NCBI RefSeq assembly: GCF_026107645.2
Contig: NZ_JAPCHV010000008.1
Location: forward strand, 123,730 to 187,729
Length of the DNA stretch: 64,000 bases
Source: Flavobacterium sp. MFBS3-15
GTDB taxonomy: Bacteria; Bacteroidota; Bacteroidia; Flavobacteriales; Flavobacteriaceae
Reading direction: 5' to 3'
Part shown: one piece after another, positions 34,898-43,057 of the stretch
Layout of the letters: every line of letters begins with the position of its first letter
Position numbering within the stretch: position 1 is the stretch's first letter
Translations under genes and position numbers: made by a program
The notes under the pieces: generated by a model
Seen by the model: the letters and a program-made list of their open reading frames with translations, nothing else
Database searches by the model: none
Told to the model about the DNA's origin: nothing

Positions 34898-35130
34898 CCC
34901 CGATTGCAGCGGCATACTCCCGGCGCGGAGCAGAGGGAGATAGAGCGGAAAGCGGGAAAGACGCTTCTAAAAAAGCCCAAACCCCTCCGCTCCCAAAAAC
35001 ATAAAACCTACACATGTGGAATCGACGGGGTTCGATTACCCGAAATTCCAATTGCTTCCGTTTTGGGATTTCTCCACTTCGCAGGCTGCGGTCGAAACCT
35101 AACGAAGTGGTTCGGCGTAGCCAAATGACA
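34895..35130. repeat. Dispersed elements downstream of the AT-rich island
   Basis: The gap 34898-35370 starts with a GC-rich element (34895-34980; CCCCGATTGCAGCGG, later GATAGAGCGGAAAGCGGG) that includes the stop codon of the preceding gene. Then come a half palindrome (35064-35096, GGGATTTCTCCACTTCGC) and an inverted copy (35095-35122) of the 28-base sequence found at 31068-31095 on the other side of the island, with 27 of 28 bases matching. No gene is seen here. Confidence 0.65.
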
Positions 35131-35254
35131 CAAAATCGCGGGAGGCAACTAGCCAAATCTTTTTCTGTAAGAAATTTTTTAGCATTTGGTGTTTTGGGTA
35201 GTGGTTTTCCAAAATTCGCCAAAAAAAAGGGCAAAGGTGTTTTTTAGGCCCTAA

Positions 35255-35362
35255 AATGCCCCTGCGTATACCCCTAAAATCATCATGTACGTACCTTAAA
35301 ATTCCTTTAGTATCCTCCTAAAGTCATGCCATTCACCTAAAAATACCCCTAAAATACCCCTG
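35255..35362 (-). repeat. Imperfect TTTTAGGGGTA tandem motif
   Basis: Read on the minus strand, TTTTAGG-type motifs recur about every 21-22 bases (for example TTTTAGGGGTATACGC and TTTTAAGGTACGTAC). One segment, with ATGATGATTTT next to GGTAC, is shared with 59519-59560. Both places lie just beyond a minus-strand terminator. Confidence 0.5.
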
Positions 35363-35370
35363 AAAAAAAA

Positions 35371-35399
35371 ATCCGCGGCTGTTGCGAGCCACGGATTTG
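35371..35399 (-). terminator. Terminator of gap
   Basis: On the minus strand AAATCCGTGGCT and AGCCGCGGATT form a stem (one G-U pair) followed by TTTTTTTT. It lies about 26 bases after the gap stop codon. Confidence 0.85.
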
Positions 35400-35424
35400 G
35401 AAAAAAGATTGGTTTAGGTAGCTA

Positions 35425-36873
35425 TTAATAGTAAGTATATCGCCTTACTTTAGCTATGTATTTTGCCAGGCGGATTACCTGGTGGCTGTAGCCGTATTCG
35501 TTGTCGTACCATACGTAAAGTACTATGTTCCTGCCATCTGCGCTCACGATGGTGGCGTTGCTGTCGTATATGGCAGGCTGTGCCGTACCCACGATGTCGC
35601 TCGATACCAGCTCGTTGTTCATGCTGTATTTGATCTGCTCAACCAACTCACCCTCAAGGGCATAGTGCTTCATGATCTCGTTGACCTCGGCCACCGTGGT
35701 AGCGCGCTCCACCTCAAGGTTGAGCACCACCAGCGAGCCATTGGGCACCGGAACCCGTATCGCATTGGAAGTCAGCTTCCCGGCCAGCGACGGCAGGGCT
35801 TTGGCAACGGCGCTTCCGGCACCGGTTTCGGTAATCACCATGTTGAGTCCGGCAGCACGGCCGCGGCGGTATTTCTTGTGCATGTTGTCTACCAGGTTCT
35901 GGTCGTTGGTATAGGCATGGATGGTCTCGAGGTGGCCTTTCACTACGCCCAGGGTGTCTTCTACTGCCTTGAGTATCGGGGTAATAGCGTTGGTCGTACA
36001 CGATGCCGCCGAGTAGATATCTACTTCTTCAGGGCTGTGTTCGTTGTGGTTCACGCCGTATACGATATTCGGAACGCCCTTACCGGGAGCGGTAAGGAGC
36101 ACCTTCTCGATGCCGTGGGAGGCCAGGTGGCGGCGGAGGGCTTCTTCGGTAGTAAAGGCGCCGGTATTGTCGATAAGCAGGGCATTGCTGATGCCGTATT
36201 GGGTATAGTCAATGTCCTCAGGCTGTGCGGCACTGATAATGTGCACGGTAGTCCCGTTGATGATCAGCGATCCGGACTCGAAGTCGGCACTCACCGAGCC
36301 TTCAAAATCCCCGTGGATAGAGTCGTGGCGCAGGAGGGAAGCGCGCTTTTCAAGGAGTACCGCGTCGTTCTTGTCGCGCACTACTATGGCCCTGAGGCGC
36401 AGCTGGTTACCCTTCCCGATTTTGGACATCATTTCGCGGGCCAACAGCCTCCCGATGCGGCCAAAGCCGTACAGCACAACGTCTTTCGGCTGTATAGAGC
36501 CTGATGTGCGGGCGCCTTTCAGCTTGTCAATAACGAAGGCGGTGGCGTCGTTGTATTTGTCGTCTTCCAGATGGTATTCGTAGGTAAGTTTGCCAATGTC
36601 TATGCGGGAAGGAGGGAGGTCGAGGGCTTCGATGGCACGTGCGATCTCAACGCTATCGAACACGTTGATGGGCTTTTGCACAAATTCGCCGGCATACTCG
36701 TGGAGGTTCATGATGTCGCTTACGCTGCGGTCGATAAGTTGGTTGCGGAAAAGCACCAGTTCGATGGATTTGTCATACCACAGGTCGCTTACGATCTTTA
36801 TGAATTCAACGCCTGCCCTGCGCCTGTCGGCCTGGAAGGAAAGTTCCTTTTCGTATAAAACATTGTTGTTCAT
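35425..36873 (-). CDS. gap: Glyceraldehyde-3-phosphate dehydrogenase, long Bacteroidota form
   Basis: The 482-residue enzyme oxidises and phosphorylates glyceraldehyde 3-phosphate in glycolysis or runs in reverse. Its Rossmann motif starts only at residue 132 (VVLYGFGRIGRLLA) because of the roughly 130-residue N-terminal extension found in this Bacteroidota form; the catalytic cysteine is C292 in SAASCTTNAITP, and the C-terminal NAD motif WYDNEYGYSHQV is present. Length is normal for this subclass, about 480 against 330-340 for the common form. It is a single gene with its own terminator. Two AAACGTTTT palindromes upstream, one overlapping the promoter, suggest control by a LacI-family repressor. 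Confidence 0.95.
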   Translation of the reverse strand: MNNNVLYEKELSFQADRRRAGVEFIKIVSDLWYDKSIELVLFRNQLIDRSVSDIMNLHEYAGEFVQKPINVFDSVEIARAIEALDLPPSRIDIGKLTYEYHLEDDKYNDATAFVIDKLKGARTSGSIQPKDVVLYGFGRIGRLLAREMMSKIGKGNQLRLRAIVVRDKNDAVLLEKRASLLRHDSIHGDFEGSVSADFESGSLIINGTTVHIISAAQPEDIDYTQYGISNALLIDNTGAFTTEEALRRHLASHGIEKVLLTAPGKGVPNIVYGVNHNEHSPEEVDIYSAASCTTNAITPILKAVEDTLGVVKGHLETIHAYTNDQNLVDNMHKKYRRGRAAGLNMVITETGAGSAVAKALPSLAGKLTSNAIRVPVPNGSLVVLNLEVERATTVAEVNEIMKHYALEGELVEQIKYSMNNELVSSDIVGTAQPAIYDSNATIVSADGRNIVLYVWYDNEYGYSHQVIRLAKYIAKVRRYTYY

Positions 36874-36904
36874 CTGAGAGATAGTTTGTTTGTTGTTTGT
36901 GTGG

Positions 36905-36912
36905 CAAAAGTA
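36905..36912 (-). promoter_or_regulatory. -7 promoter box of gap
   Basis: On the minus strand TACTTTTG matches TAnnTTTG 31 bases before the ATG. A TTA trinucleotide lies 19 bases further upstream as a weak -33 box. Confidence 0.5.
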
Positions 36913-36920
36913 TAGATTTC

Positions 36921-36984
36921 AAACGTTTTCGTAAAGTAAAATCTTTGGATATCCGTAATTATTTTAAAAACTAAAACGTTTTCG
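36921..36984. promoter_or_regulatory. Two LacI-type operator candidates upstream of gap
   Basis: AAACGTTTTCG at 36921-36931 and AAAACGTTTTCG at 36973-36984 share the palindromic core AAACGTTT that is typical of LacI/PurR-family sites. Their centres are about 52 bases apart, close to five helical turns, and the proximal one lies between the -7 and -33 positions. This layout fits repression with looping. No regulator gene of this family is in the window. Confidence 0.5.
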
Positions 36985-37236
36985 TTAAATCCGTATCAAT
37001 CTTTTGGCAAAATGCAGTGAAAGAGGGTTTTATTGTTGCTTTTCATGAATTTGTTTAAAAAGGTGGGATATCCAGTTGTGATAATAATGCAAGTCAATGA
37101 GTTTTGTTTCATAAAGTGGTTAGAATGCATTTTAATAATGTTAAAATTTACGCATAAATGCATATATATGTGATATTTAACATTTTTGTATGTTTTTTTT
37201 GTTAAATTTAGCTTTTCAACCAATTAATAAAATGTT

Positions 37237-40200
37237 ATGAAAACACGATTACAATTGCTCTGCAATTTTGCGGCCCTATGTATGCTGCTTATTGCGGGGA
37301 GTGCAGAAGCACAGATCAATTACACGGCAAATTTTAACAATCAGGCTAACGTGGACACTTGGGATAACTATGTGTTCGACCATACCGGTGTTAGTACCTG
37401 CATGGGTAATGGCGCTATGCGGGCAAACCTTTGGTATCTTGAACCCGAAGCCCAAACAGTTTCTCCAAGCATAGGTACATCCAACGGAGGACAAGTGACG
37501 TTTAATTATCGTTACAAAGTGATGAACTATGACACCCCACCTGTTGATGCTACAGAAAACTCTGAAAACTGGGGGTTTATTGAGGTATATTGGGCGACAT
37601 CTGCTACAGGGCCATTCTACCTCCTTGAAACCATAGATCCCACCAACCATATCGAATCGACAAGCTGTGCGCAGCGCAGCGTGACATTCTATCCGCCGGC
37701 CGGCAGCCAGGTTTATCTCGGTGTTTACGCAGCGTTAACAAATGAAAACAGCGATTTCTTTGTGTATTTTGATCAGGTCAATGTTACCCAGGCTGAGCCT
37801 GTTGCCTGTAACGCGACTCCTGCTGCTTCTGCTGCCGTTGCTTCGGGTGCACTTTTGTGTAACGGCGCTTCAGTAACATTAGGCGTTACACCTGCTTACA
37901 CCGACACAGGCCTTACCTACCAATGGCAGACTTCTGCCAACAACACTACGTATACTGACTTACCCACTGGTGGCACTTCGGCGACTTTAACCACAACCCA
38001 GGCTGCAACAACTTGGTACCGTCTGGTAGTTACCTGTACAGCATCGGGACAGTCTGCGACTTCTGCGCCCGTTCAGGTAGTGAGCAGCGGTGCTCCATGT
38101 CCGTGCGCGATTGATTTTGATGAAGGTGTAGAACCGATAACATTAGTTAATTTTGCAGGTATCAATAATACTTCATCCGCAACGGTAGATGGCAGTGCCC
38201 CGCTCCAGAATTTTACTACAGTAGCGCCTGCACAGGTAACCGCCGGGCAAAGTTACCCAATAACCCTTGCGGGAAATACAAACGATGATTTCGGCGACGG
38301 TTATGAAAATTATTTTACAGTTTTCATTGACTGGAATCACGATGGCGATTTTGGGGATACAAATGAAACATATAATATCCCTGGATTCCTTATTGATTCG
38401 AACGGTACTGACGGACAGCAGGTAACAGGGCCAATAGCAGTACCAGCCGCAGCTATGGCAGGCCTTACCTATATGAGAGTAGTGAAGAACTGGTATTATG
38501 AAGATGATGATGAATGGACATTGCCTTATGGAGGTGCTTGTGGCAATCAAAACACAGGCTATGGACAGGCTGAAGATTATCTTATAAATGTAACCCTGCC
38601 TGTAGTAGAGACAATTGATTGGGTCAACCTGCAGTGGCCTGCAACAATAAATATTGCACAGGGTGGCTCAGATACTGTGTATGCACGTGCATATGAGCCG
38701 GGCGTAACTGAAGCGGCCGGTGCAGGATCAGGCATTACTGCATGGATCGGCATCAGCCCTGTGGGAAGCAATACCAATCCAAATACCTGGACTACCTGGG
38801 TGCCTGTAACATTCAATACTGCTGCAACGGATTTAGGAAATAACGATGAATATATGGCTACTATAGGTGCAACTCTTGCGCCGGGTACCTATTACTACGC
38901 CAGCCGTTTCCAACTAAACGGAGGCCCTTATACTTATGGAGGATATAATGCCGGTGGAGGCGGATACTGGGATGGCACTGCAAACATAAGCGGAATCCTT
39001 ACCGTAACTTGTGCAACTGCTGCTCCTGTTGCCGATGCTGCACAGACATTCTGCCCCGGAGCTACAGTAGCTGACCTTGAAGCTACAGGAACAGTCATTT
39101 CCTGGTATGCCGCTGCTACAGGTGGTACGGCACTCGCTTCAACTACAGTGCTTACTAACGGGACGGTATATCATGCTTCGGTGACTCCTGCCGGAGGATG
39201 CGAAAGTGTTGCGAGGACTCCGGTTACCGTGACCATAACAGCCACACAGGCACCTGATGCCGATGTTACACAAATGTTCTGCCAGGGGGCAACCGTGGCC
39301 GAACTTGAGGCAGAAGGTGATGCCATAACATGGTACACTGCCGCAACAGGCGGGAACATTGTAGATGAAGCAGCTGAGCTTGTAAATGGTACAACCTATT
39401 ATGCATCGGTAACTCCTGACGGTGGCTGCGAAAGCGTTGCGAGAACCGCAGTTACAGCCCAGATAACTATCATCCCTGCCCCGACAACCGATGAGCCTAC
39501 ACAGACATTCTGTAACGAAGCTGAACTCGAAGACCTTGATGTCGACGGAGACGGTGAAATAATATGGTATGCAGATGAAACAGGAGGTGAGCCGCTCGCT
39601 GACGATTTTGAGCTGGTTTCAGGTGCTACGTATTATGCTGCGCAGGCAATGGATGGCTGCGAAAGCGTTGGCCGTACCCCGGTTACGGTCCAAATAACAA
39701 CTACAGATGTACCAACAGGAGATGAGGAACAGGAAATTTCAGTTGCTGCTGCTGAAGAAGCTACGATTGCCGACCTAGTAGTTACTGCTGCCGGCACCGT
39801 AACATGGTATGCCACAGAGGAAGATGCCGAAGAGGGCGAAAACCCGCTTTCATCAGATACTGTGCTTGTATCGGGAGAGACTTATTATGCAACACAGACT
39901 ATTGACGATTGTGAGAGCCTTGGTTTTGAGGTAACCGCGACAGTAACTTTGGGCAATGGAGATTTCAATGCGGCTTCGTTCCGTTATCATCCAAACCCGG
40001 TAAAGGATGTGCTTACGCTTTCTTTCGATAAGAATATCTCTTCTGTAGAGGTGTACAACATTGTAGGCCAGAAAGTATTCGCAAAAACGGTTAACCAAAA
40101 TGAAGCCTCAGTAGACATGTCTCAGTTGTCTGCCGGTACATATATGGTTAAAGTGATGGGCGACAGCGCGTCAAAAACTATTAAGGTTGTGAAACAATAA
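37237..40200 (+). CDS. T9SS cargo protein with GEVED domain and Ig-like repeats
   Basis: The 987-residue protein has a signal peptide (ending GSAEAQ), a lectin- or MAM-like beta domain (about 30-185), an Ig-like segment (200-290), a GEVED domain (about 295-455, with FIDWNHDGDFGDTNE and the closing GYGQAEDYLINVT), a linker domain, four Ig-like units of 75 residues (about 590-900) related to those of the 9.9-kb gene, and a T9SS type A sorting domain (YHPNPVKDVLTLSF, VYNIVGQKVFAK, GTYMVKVMG). As in the other protein, the last Ig unit lacks the first cysteine and is very acidic. It is expected at the cell surface, probably as an adhesin. The upstream 36985-37236 gap is AT-rich with no gene. Confidence 0.9.
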   Translation: MKTRLQLLCNFAALCMLLIAGSAEAQINYTANFNNQANVDTWDNYVFDHTGVSTCMGNGAMRANLWYLEPEAQTVSPSIGTSNGGQVTFNYRYKVMNYDTPPVDATENSENWGFIEVYWATSATGPFYLLETIDPTNHIESTSCAQRSVTFYPPAGSQVYLGVYAALTNENSDFFVYFDQVNVTQAEPVACNATPAASAAVASGALLCNGASVTLGVTPAYTDTGLTYQWQTSANNTTYTDLPTGGTSATLTTTQAATTWYRLVVTCTASGQSATSAPVQVVSSGAPCPCAIDFDEGVEPITLVNFAGINNTSSATVDGSAPLQNFTTVAPAQVTAGQSYPITLAGNTNDDFGDGYENYFTVFIDWNHDGDFGDTNETYNIPGFLIDSNGTDGQQVTGPIAVPAAAMAGLTYMRVVKNWYYEDDDEWTLPYGGACGNQNTGYGQAEDYLINVTLPVVETIDWVNLQWPATINIAQGGSDTVYARAYEPGVTEAAGAGSGITAWIGISPVGSNTNPNTWTTWVPVTFNTAATDLGNNDEYMATIGATLAPGTYYYASRFQLNGGPYTYGGYNAGGGGYWDGTANISGILTVTCATAAPVADAAQTFCPGATVADLEATGTVISWYAAATGGTALASTTVLTNGTVYHASVTPAGGCESVARTPVTVTITATQAPDADVTQMFCQGATVAELEAEGDAITWYTAATGGNIVDEAAELVNGTTYYASVTPDGGCESVARTAVTAQITIIPAPTTDEPTQTFCNEAELEDLDVDGDGEIIWYADETGGEPLADDFELVSGATYYAAQAMDGCESVGRTPVTVQITTTDVPTGDEEQEISVAAAEEATIADLVVTAAGTVTWYATEEDAEEGENPLSSDTVLVSGETYYATQTIDDCESLGFEVTATVTLGNGDFNAASFRYHPNPVKDVLTLSFDKNISSVEVYNIVGQKVFAKTVNQNEASVDMSQLSAGTYMVKVMGDSASKTIKVVKQ

Positions 40201-40222
40201 AACAAATTTGCATATAACCTGG

Positions 40223-40246
40223 AACGGGCGGCGTATGCTGCCCGTT
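40223..40246 (+). terminator. Terminator of the second T9SS gene
   Basis: AACGGGCGGC and GCTGCCCGTT pair (one G-U) around a 4-base loop, followed by TTTAATTTT. Its position between the T9SS stop and the ATG at 40280 supports the shorter start of the GNAT gene. Confidence 0.75.
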
Positions 40247-40279
40247 TTTAATTTTATATTTAACCAAATTATTCCTGAT

Positions 40280-40801
40280 ATGCCTGAAACTTTCGAATCG
40301 GAACGGCTTTTGTTCCGCGAACTGCTGCCTTCTGATGAAGATAGCCTTTTTGAGATGGATTCCGACCCCGATGTGCACCGCTACCTCGGCAATACTCCCG
40401 TACAATCTATGGATGAGATAAGAAGTGCGATTACAATGATTCGCCAGCAATACCTTGACAATGGTGCCGCAAGAATGGCGGTCATTTTAAAGGAAACAGG
40501 CGAGTTCCTGGGTTGGGCAGGGCTTAAGTTTATGGAGCATGAAATCAATGGGCACATTAACCATTTTGACCTCGGCTATCGCTTTATGAAGAGGCATTGG
40601 GGAAAAGGCTATGCAACCGAGGCAGCCAAGGCATTTATAGATTATGGGTTTAATGTAATGGGACTGTCAAAGATCAATGCCTATGCCGATGCAGGAAACA
40701 TCAATTCCCATTCTGTACTTGAAAAAGCAGGACTGAAATATATTGGGACATTCTATGATGAAGGCTCGCCTTCGGTGTGGTATGAAATTACGAACCGGTA
40801 A
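40280..40801 (+). CDS. GNAT family N-acetyltransferase (RimJ/RimL type)
   Basis: From the ATG at 40280 the product has 173 residues and the RimJ/RimL-like Acetyltransf_3 pattern: an opening FESERLLFRELLPSDEDSLF, the acetyl-CoA loop HWGKGYATEAAKAFIDYGF and the final strand NINSHSVLEKAGLKYIGTF. It transfers an acetyl group from acetyl-CoA to an amine, but the acceptor is not deducible. A longer frame beginning at 40208 would run through the terminator hairpin of the preceding gene and was rejected. Confidence 0.88.
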   Translation: MPETFESERLLFRELLPSDEDSLFEMDSDPDVHRYLGNTPVQSMDEIRSAITMIRQQYLDNGAARMAVILKETGEFLGWAGLKFMEHEINGHINHFDLGYRFMKRHWGKGYATEAAKAFIDYGFNVMGLSKINAYADAGNINSHSVLEKAGLKYIGTFYDEGSPSVWYEITNR

Positions 40802-40868
40802 AAAACATTAATTTTTTTATTACGTAAAGAAAAAAATCATATATTGGTCGTCTAAAATCATATAAACC

Positions 40869-41486
40869 ATGAAAACCAAATTTTTAATGATGGGCATTTG
40901 CGCGACCATGCTATTTGCCTGTAAAGATGACAAAAAAGCAACCGACACCAGCTCGGATGGACTTGAGAAAACTGTAGATACCCTATCTGCCGTAAAAGAA
41001 GAACCGGATACTTTTGTGCAGGATTCGATTGAAGCACAGGGTATCAAGGGGTATAAAGTAAAGCTTATTTCCGGGAAGCATAAATATGGAGGAACTACGG
41101 AATTAAAATATACTTCCCTGGTACAGGAAATTGAAAATTTGAAGAAGGAGAGCGCCAAGGAAATGTGGTCTGAGGATAAGCTAAAGTCTGAAACAGATAT
41201 TCTCAAAAGAAGTGCTAAAGGAGGTATCGTAATGCTGACGGTAGAAAGGAGTACAATCGATGCTGCAAATAGCGATATGTTTTCAATAATAGTAAAAGAT
41301 AAAGACGAAAAAGAAATTTATCGTGAAGATTTTGATAGTAATGTTGCTGAAGTTTCATCATCGGTGTGGTGGAATATAAATAATTCATTTATTCCAAGTA
41401 AGGTGAAAGCACCATTTTACGTTTATGTAGTAGATGGATTACAGGATGCGCCTTTCAAGTTTGAAATTACGCCAATAATGAAATAA
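40869..41486 (+). CDS. Hypothetical lipoprotein
   Basis: The 205-residue protein has a lipoprotein signal with lipobox LFAC and a charged, low-complexity stretch (DDKKATDTSSDG), then an alpha/beta region without recognised domain. It is probably a periplasmic or outer-membrane lipoprotein. Codon use is more AT-rich than neighbouring genes. It is followed after 55 bases by the alpha/beta hydrolase gene. Confidence 0.7.
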   Translation: MKTKFLMMGICATMLFACKDDKKATDTSSDGLEKTVDTLSAVKEEPDTFVQDSIEAQGIKGYKVKLISGKHKYGGTTELKYTSLVQEIENLKKESAKEMWSEDKLKSETDILKRSAKGGIVMLTVERSTIDAANSDMFSIIVKDKDEKEIYREDFDSNVAEVSSSVWWNINNSFIPSKVKAPFYVYVVDGLQDAPFKFEITPIMK

Positions 41487-41541
41487 TCAAAATGAAATTA
41501 AGGTATGGGGATCCATACCTTAATTTTTTGTGGCCAATAGT

Positions 41542-42351
41542 ATGAAAAAAATATACCGTTTTTGGTTAAGGGTAGTTTTAGTAATAATAGGTATTTATGC
41601 CTTGTCGCTCACATTGCTTTATTTTTTTCAGGAAAAGCTACTGTTCCATCCTGTAGTTTTGGACCAAAAGCACAAGTTCTCTTTTTCAAATGAGTTTGAA
41701 GAAGTTTACATTCCTGTTGAAGATGATGTAAAGCTGCACGGCATCCTTTTCAAAGCAAAAAACAGCAAGGGGCTCGTGTTCTACCTGCATGGCAATGGAG
41801 GTTGTGTAGATGGATGGGGGCACTCGGCAGAGTTGTATAACGAGGCGGGCTATGACATTTTTATGTTGGATTACCGGGGCTATGGCAAAAGCAATGGGCA
41901 TATTGAAAGCGAGCAACAGCTAAATGCGGATGTAGAGAAGGCTTTTTTTTTCATGCAACCGAAGTACGGGGCCAATATCATCATTGCCGGTTATTCCATA
42001 GGCACCGGCCCTGCGGCACATTTGGCAGCAGCCAAAAATGTAAAGGCTCTTATATTGCAGGCGCCTTACTACAGCCTTACTGATTTGGCAAGCGAGAAGG
42101 TTCCGCTTATTCCCGAATTCATTAAGAGGTACAAATTCAATACGTATGACGAAATCGGAAAAATGAAATCGCCGGTATATATTTTTCACGGAACCGGGGA
42201 TAAGCTGATACCTTTCAGCCATTCGCAACGTCTAAAAGAAATTGATAAGGAAAATGTGATCCTGATACCCTTGGCAGGAGAAGGACATAATGCCATTAAT
42301 GAGAGTTACGAGTTTGCCGGAAAGCTCTTTGATATCCTCAAAGTGTTATAG
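41542..42351 (+). CDS. Membrane-anchored alpha/beta hydrolase
   Basis: The protein (269 residues from ATG 41542) has an N-terminal membrane anchor (FWLRVVLVIIGIYALSLTLL) and an alpha/beta-hydrolase domain. Catalytic candidates are the nucleophile serine in IAGYSIGTGPAAH (consensus GxSxG), an aspartate in IFHGTGDKLIPF and the histidine in AGEGHNAI; the oxyanion motif is YLHGNGG. It resembles ABHD17/ABHD13-like (YfhR-like) hydrolases. Substrate unknown. The GTG at 41530 was rejected in favour of the ATG that begins the basic-hydrophobic anchor. Confidence 0.88.
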   Translation: MKKIYRFWLRVVLVIIGIYALSLTLLYFFQEKLLFHPVVLDQKHKFSFSNEFEEVYIPVEDDVKLHGILFKAKNSKGLVFYLHGNGGCVDGWGHSAELYNEAGYDIFMLDYRGYGKSNGHIESEQQLNADVEKAFFFMQPKYGANIIIAGYSIGTGPAAHLAAAKNVKALILQAPYYSLTDLASEKVPLIPEFIKRYKFNTYDEIGKMKSPVYIFHGTGDKLIPFSHSQRLKEIDKENVILIPLAGEGHNAINESYEFAGKLFDILKVL

Positions 42352-42353
42352 GG

Positions 42354-42557
42354 CTATCCCTTTTTCCTGGCTTTAGTTGTCTTTTTCTTTTTATCAAAAA
42401 GATACCCGATGGTCAATCCTGTCACGATCCACAGCGGGATGCCGAGCAGTATTTTTGTAGTGTCGAATTTTTCGTGGTCGATTAAGGGGAAGAGTACCAT
42501 AGTGATCACGTAAAGTATGCCTCCCCATACAAGCCCCGACCTAACCCATTTTTTCAT
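42354..42557 (-). CDS. Small membrane protein, paralogue 3 of 3
   Basis: The 67-residue protein has two hydrophobic segments (GLVWGGILYVITMVLFPLI and IPLWIVTGLTIGYLF) and a basic tail (DKKKKTTKARKKG). Its layout W-x-G-L-x-W-G, FPL, LWI-x-GL-x-GY matches that of the gene at 42755, so the two arose by duplication. It overlaps the upstream gene by 17 bases. Function unknown. Confidence 0.65.
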   Translation of the reverse strand: MKKWVRSGLVWGGILYVITMVLFPLIDHEKFDTTKILLGIPLWIVTGLTIGYLFDKKKKTTKARKKG

Positions 42558-42753
42558 TGCCGTCTGATTTTTTCTGTTTCCGTTTCAGTATAAAATACAT
42601 AGCCATAGCGGCGGCACCCCAAATGACAAAGTTTCCGGCTATATACACAGGTGTCATCTCTACTTCATTTATGCCAATCAGTGGGCCAATGAATGTGTTG
42701 AGGACAAAGAATGCCACAAACCAAATAATTGCGAATCGCGCTGTCCGGTTCAT
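42541..42753 (-). CDS. Small membrane protein, paralogue 2 of 3
   Basis: The 70-residue protein has two hydrophobic helices (IIWFVAFFVLNTFIGPLIG and YIAGNFVIWGAAAMAMYFIL) and a basic C-terminus (KRKQKKSDGN). It is the most divergent of three tandem small membrane genes and is separated from the first by one base. Function unknown. Confidence 0.65.
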   Translation of the reverse strand: MNRTARFAIIWFVAFFVLNTFIGPLIGINEVEMTPVYIAGNFVIWGAAAMAMYFILKRKQKKSDGNEKMG

Positions 42754-42754
42754 T

Positions 42755-42946
42755 TTATTGCTTTTTTACAGGTTTCTTTCGGGAAACGTAACCGAAGATA
42801 AGTCCGAAAATTAACCACACCGGCAGTGATACTGCGGCTTTTGGCCAGTTGATGTTTTCACCGTCAAATAACGGGAAGCCTATATTCATTATGATGGCCA
42901 TAAGGGCGCCCCATATCAATCCGAACTTTACCCAGCTCTTATTCAT
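42755..42946 (-). CDS. Small membrane protein, paralogue 1 of 3
   Basis: The 63-residue protein has two hydrophobic helices (FGLIWGALMAIIMNIGFPLF and LPVWLIFGLIFGYV) and a basic end (SRKKPVKKQ). It is the first of three tandem, tightly packed small genes. TAnnTTTG boxes on the minus strand at 42951-42958 and 42964-42971 are possible promoters. No function can be assigned. Confidence 0.65.
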   Translation of the reverse strand: MNKSWVKFGLIWGALMAIIMNIGFPLFDGENINWPKAAVSLPVWLIFGLIFGYVSRKKPVKKQ

Positions 42947-43028
42947 CCTTCAAAATTATAAAGCAAAGATACTAAAGTTACCGCAATGCTAAATTACGGG
43001 CATTCGTGAAATTCGTGGCTAAAACCAT

Positions 43029-43036
43029 TATCTTTG
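43029..43036 (+). promoter_or_regulatory. -7 promoter box of the ABC-F gene
   Basis: TATCTTTG matches TAnnTTTG 21 bases before the chosen ATG at 43058; the longer in-frame TTG start at 43034 would fall within this box. Confidence 0.45.
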
Positions 43037-43057
43037 CGGCTTCAAAAAAAACAGCTA

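Noticed and set aside
35255..35362. TTTTAGGGG motif as a CRISPR or telomere-like repeat
   Set aside because: The copies are too imperfect and short, with no unique spacers and no context for either.
35482..36504. 340-codon plus-strand frame antisense to gap
   Set aside because: It is the shadow of the GAPDH gene, low-complexity in Val/His, with no recognisable motif.
36996..37223. 75-codon minus-strand frame in the gap between gap and the T9SS gene
   Set aside because: AT-rich DNA with no promoter or family resemblance; it overlaps the leader of the T9SS gene.
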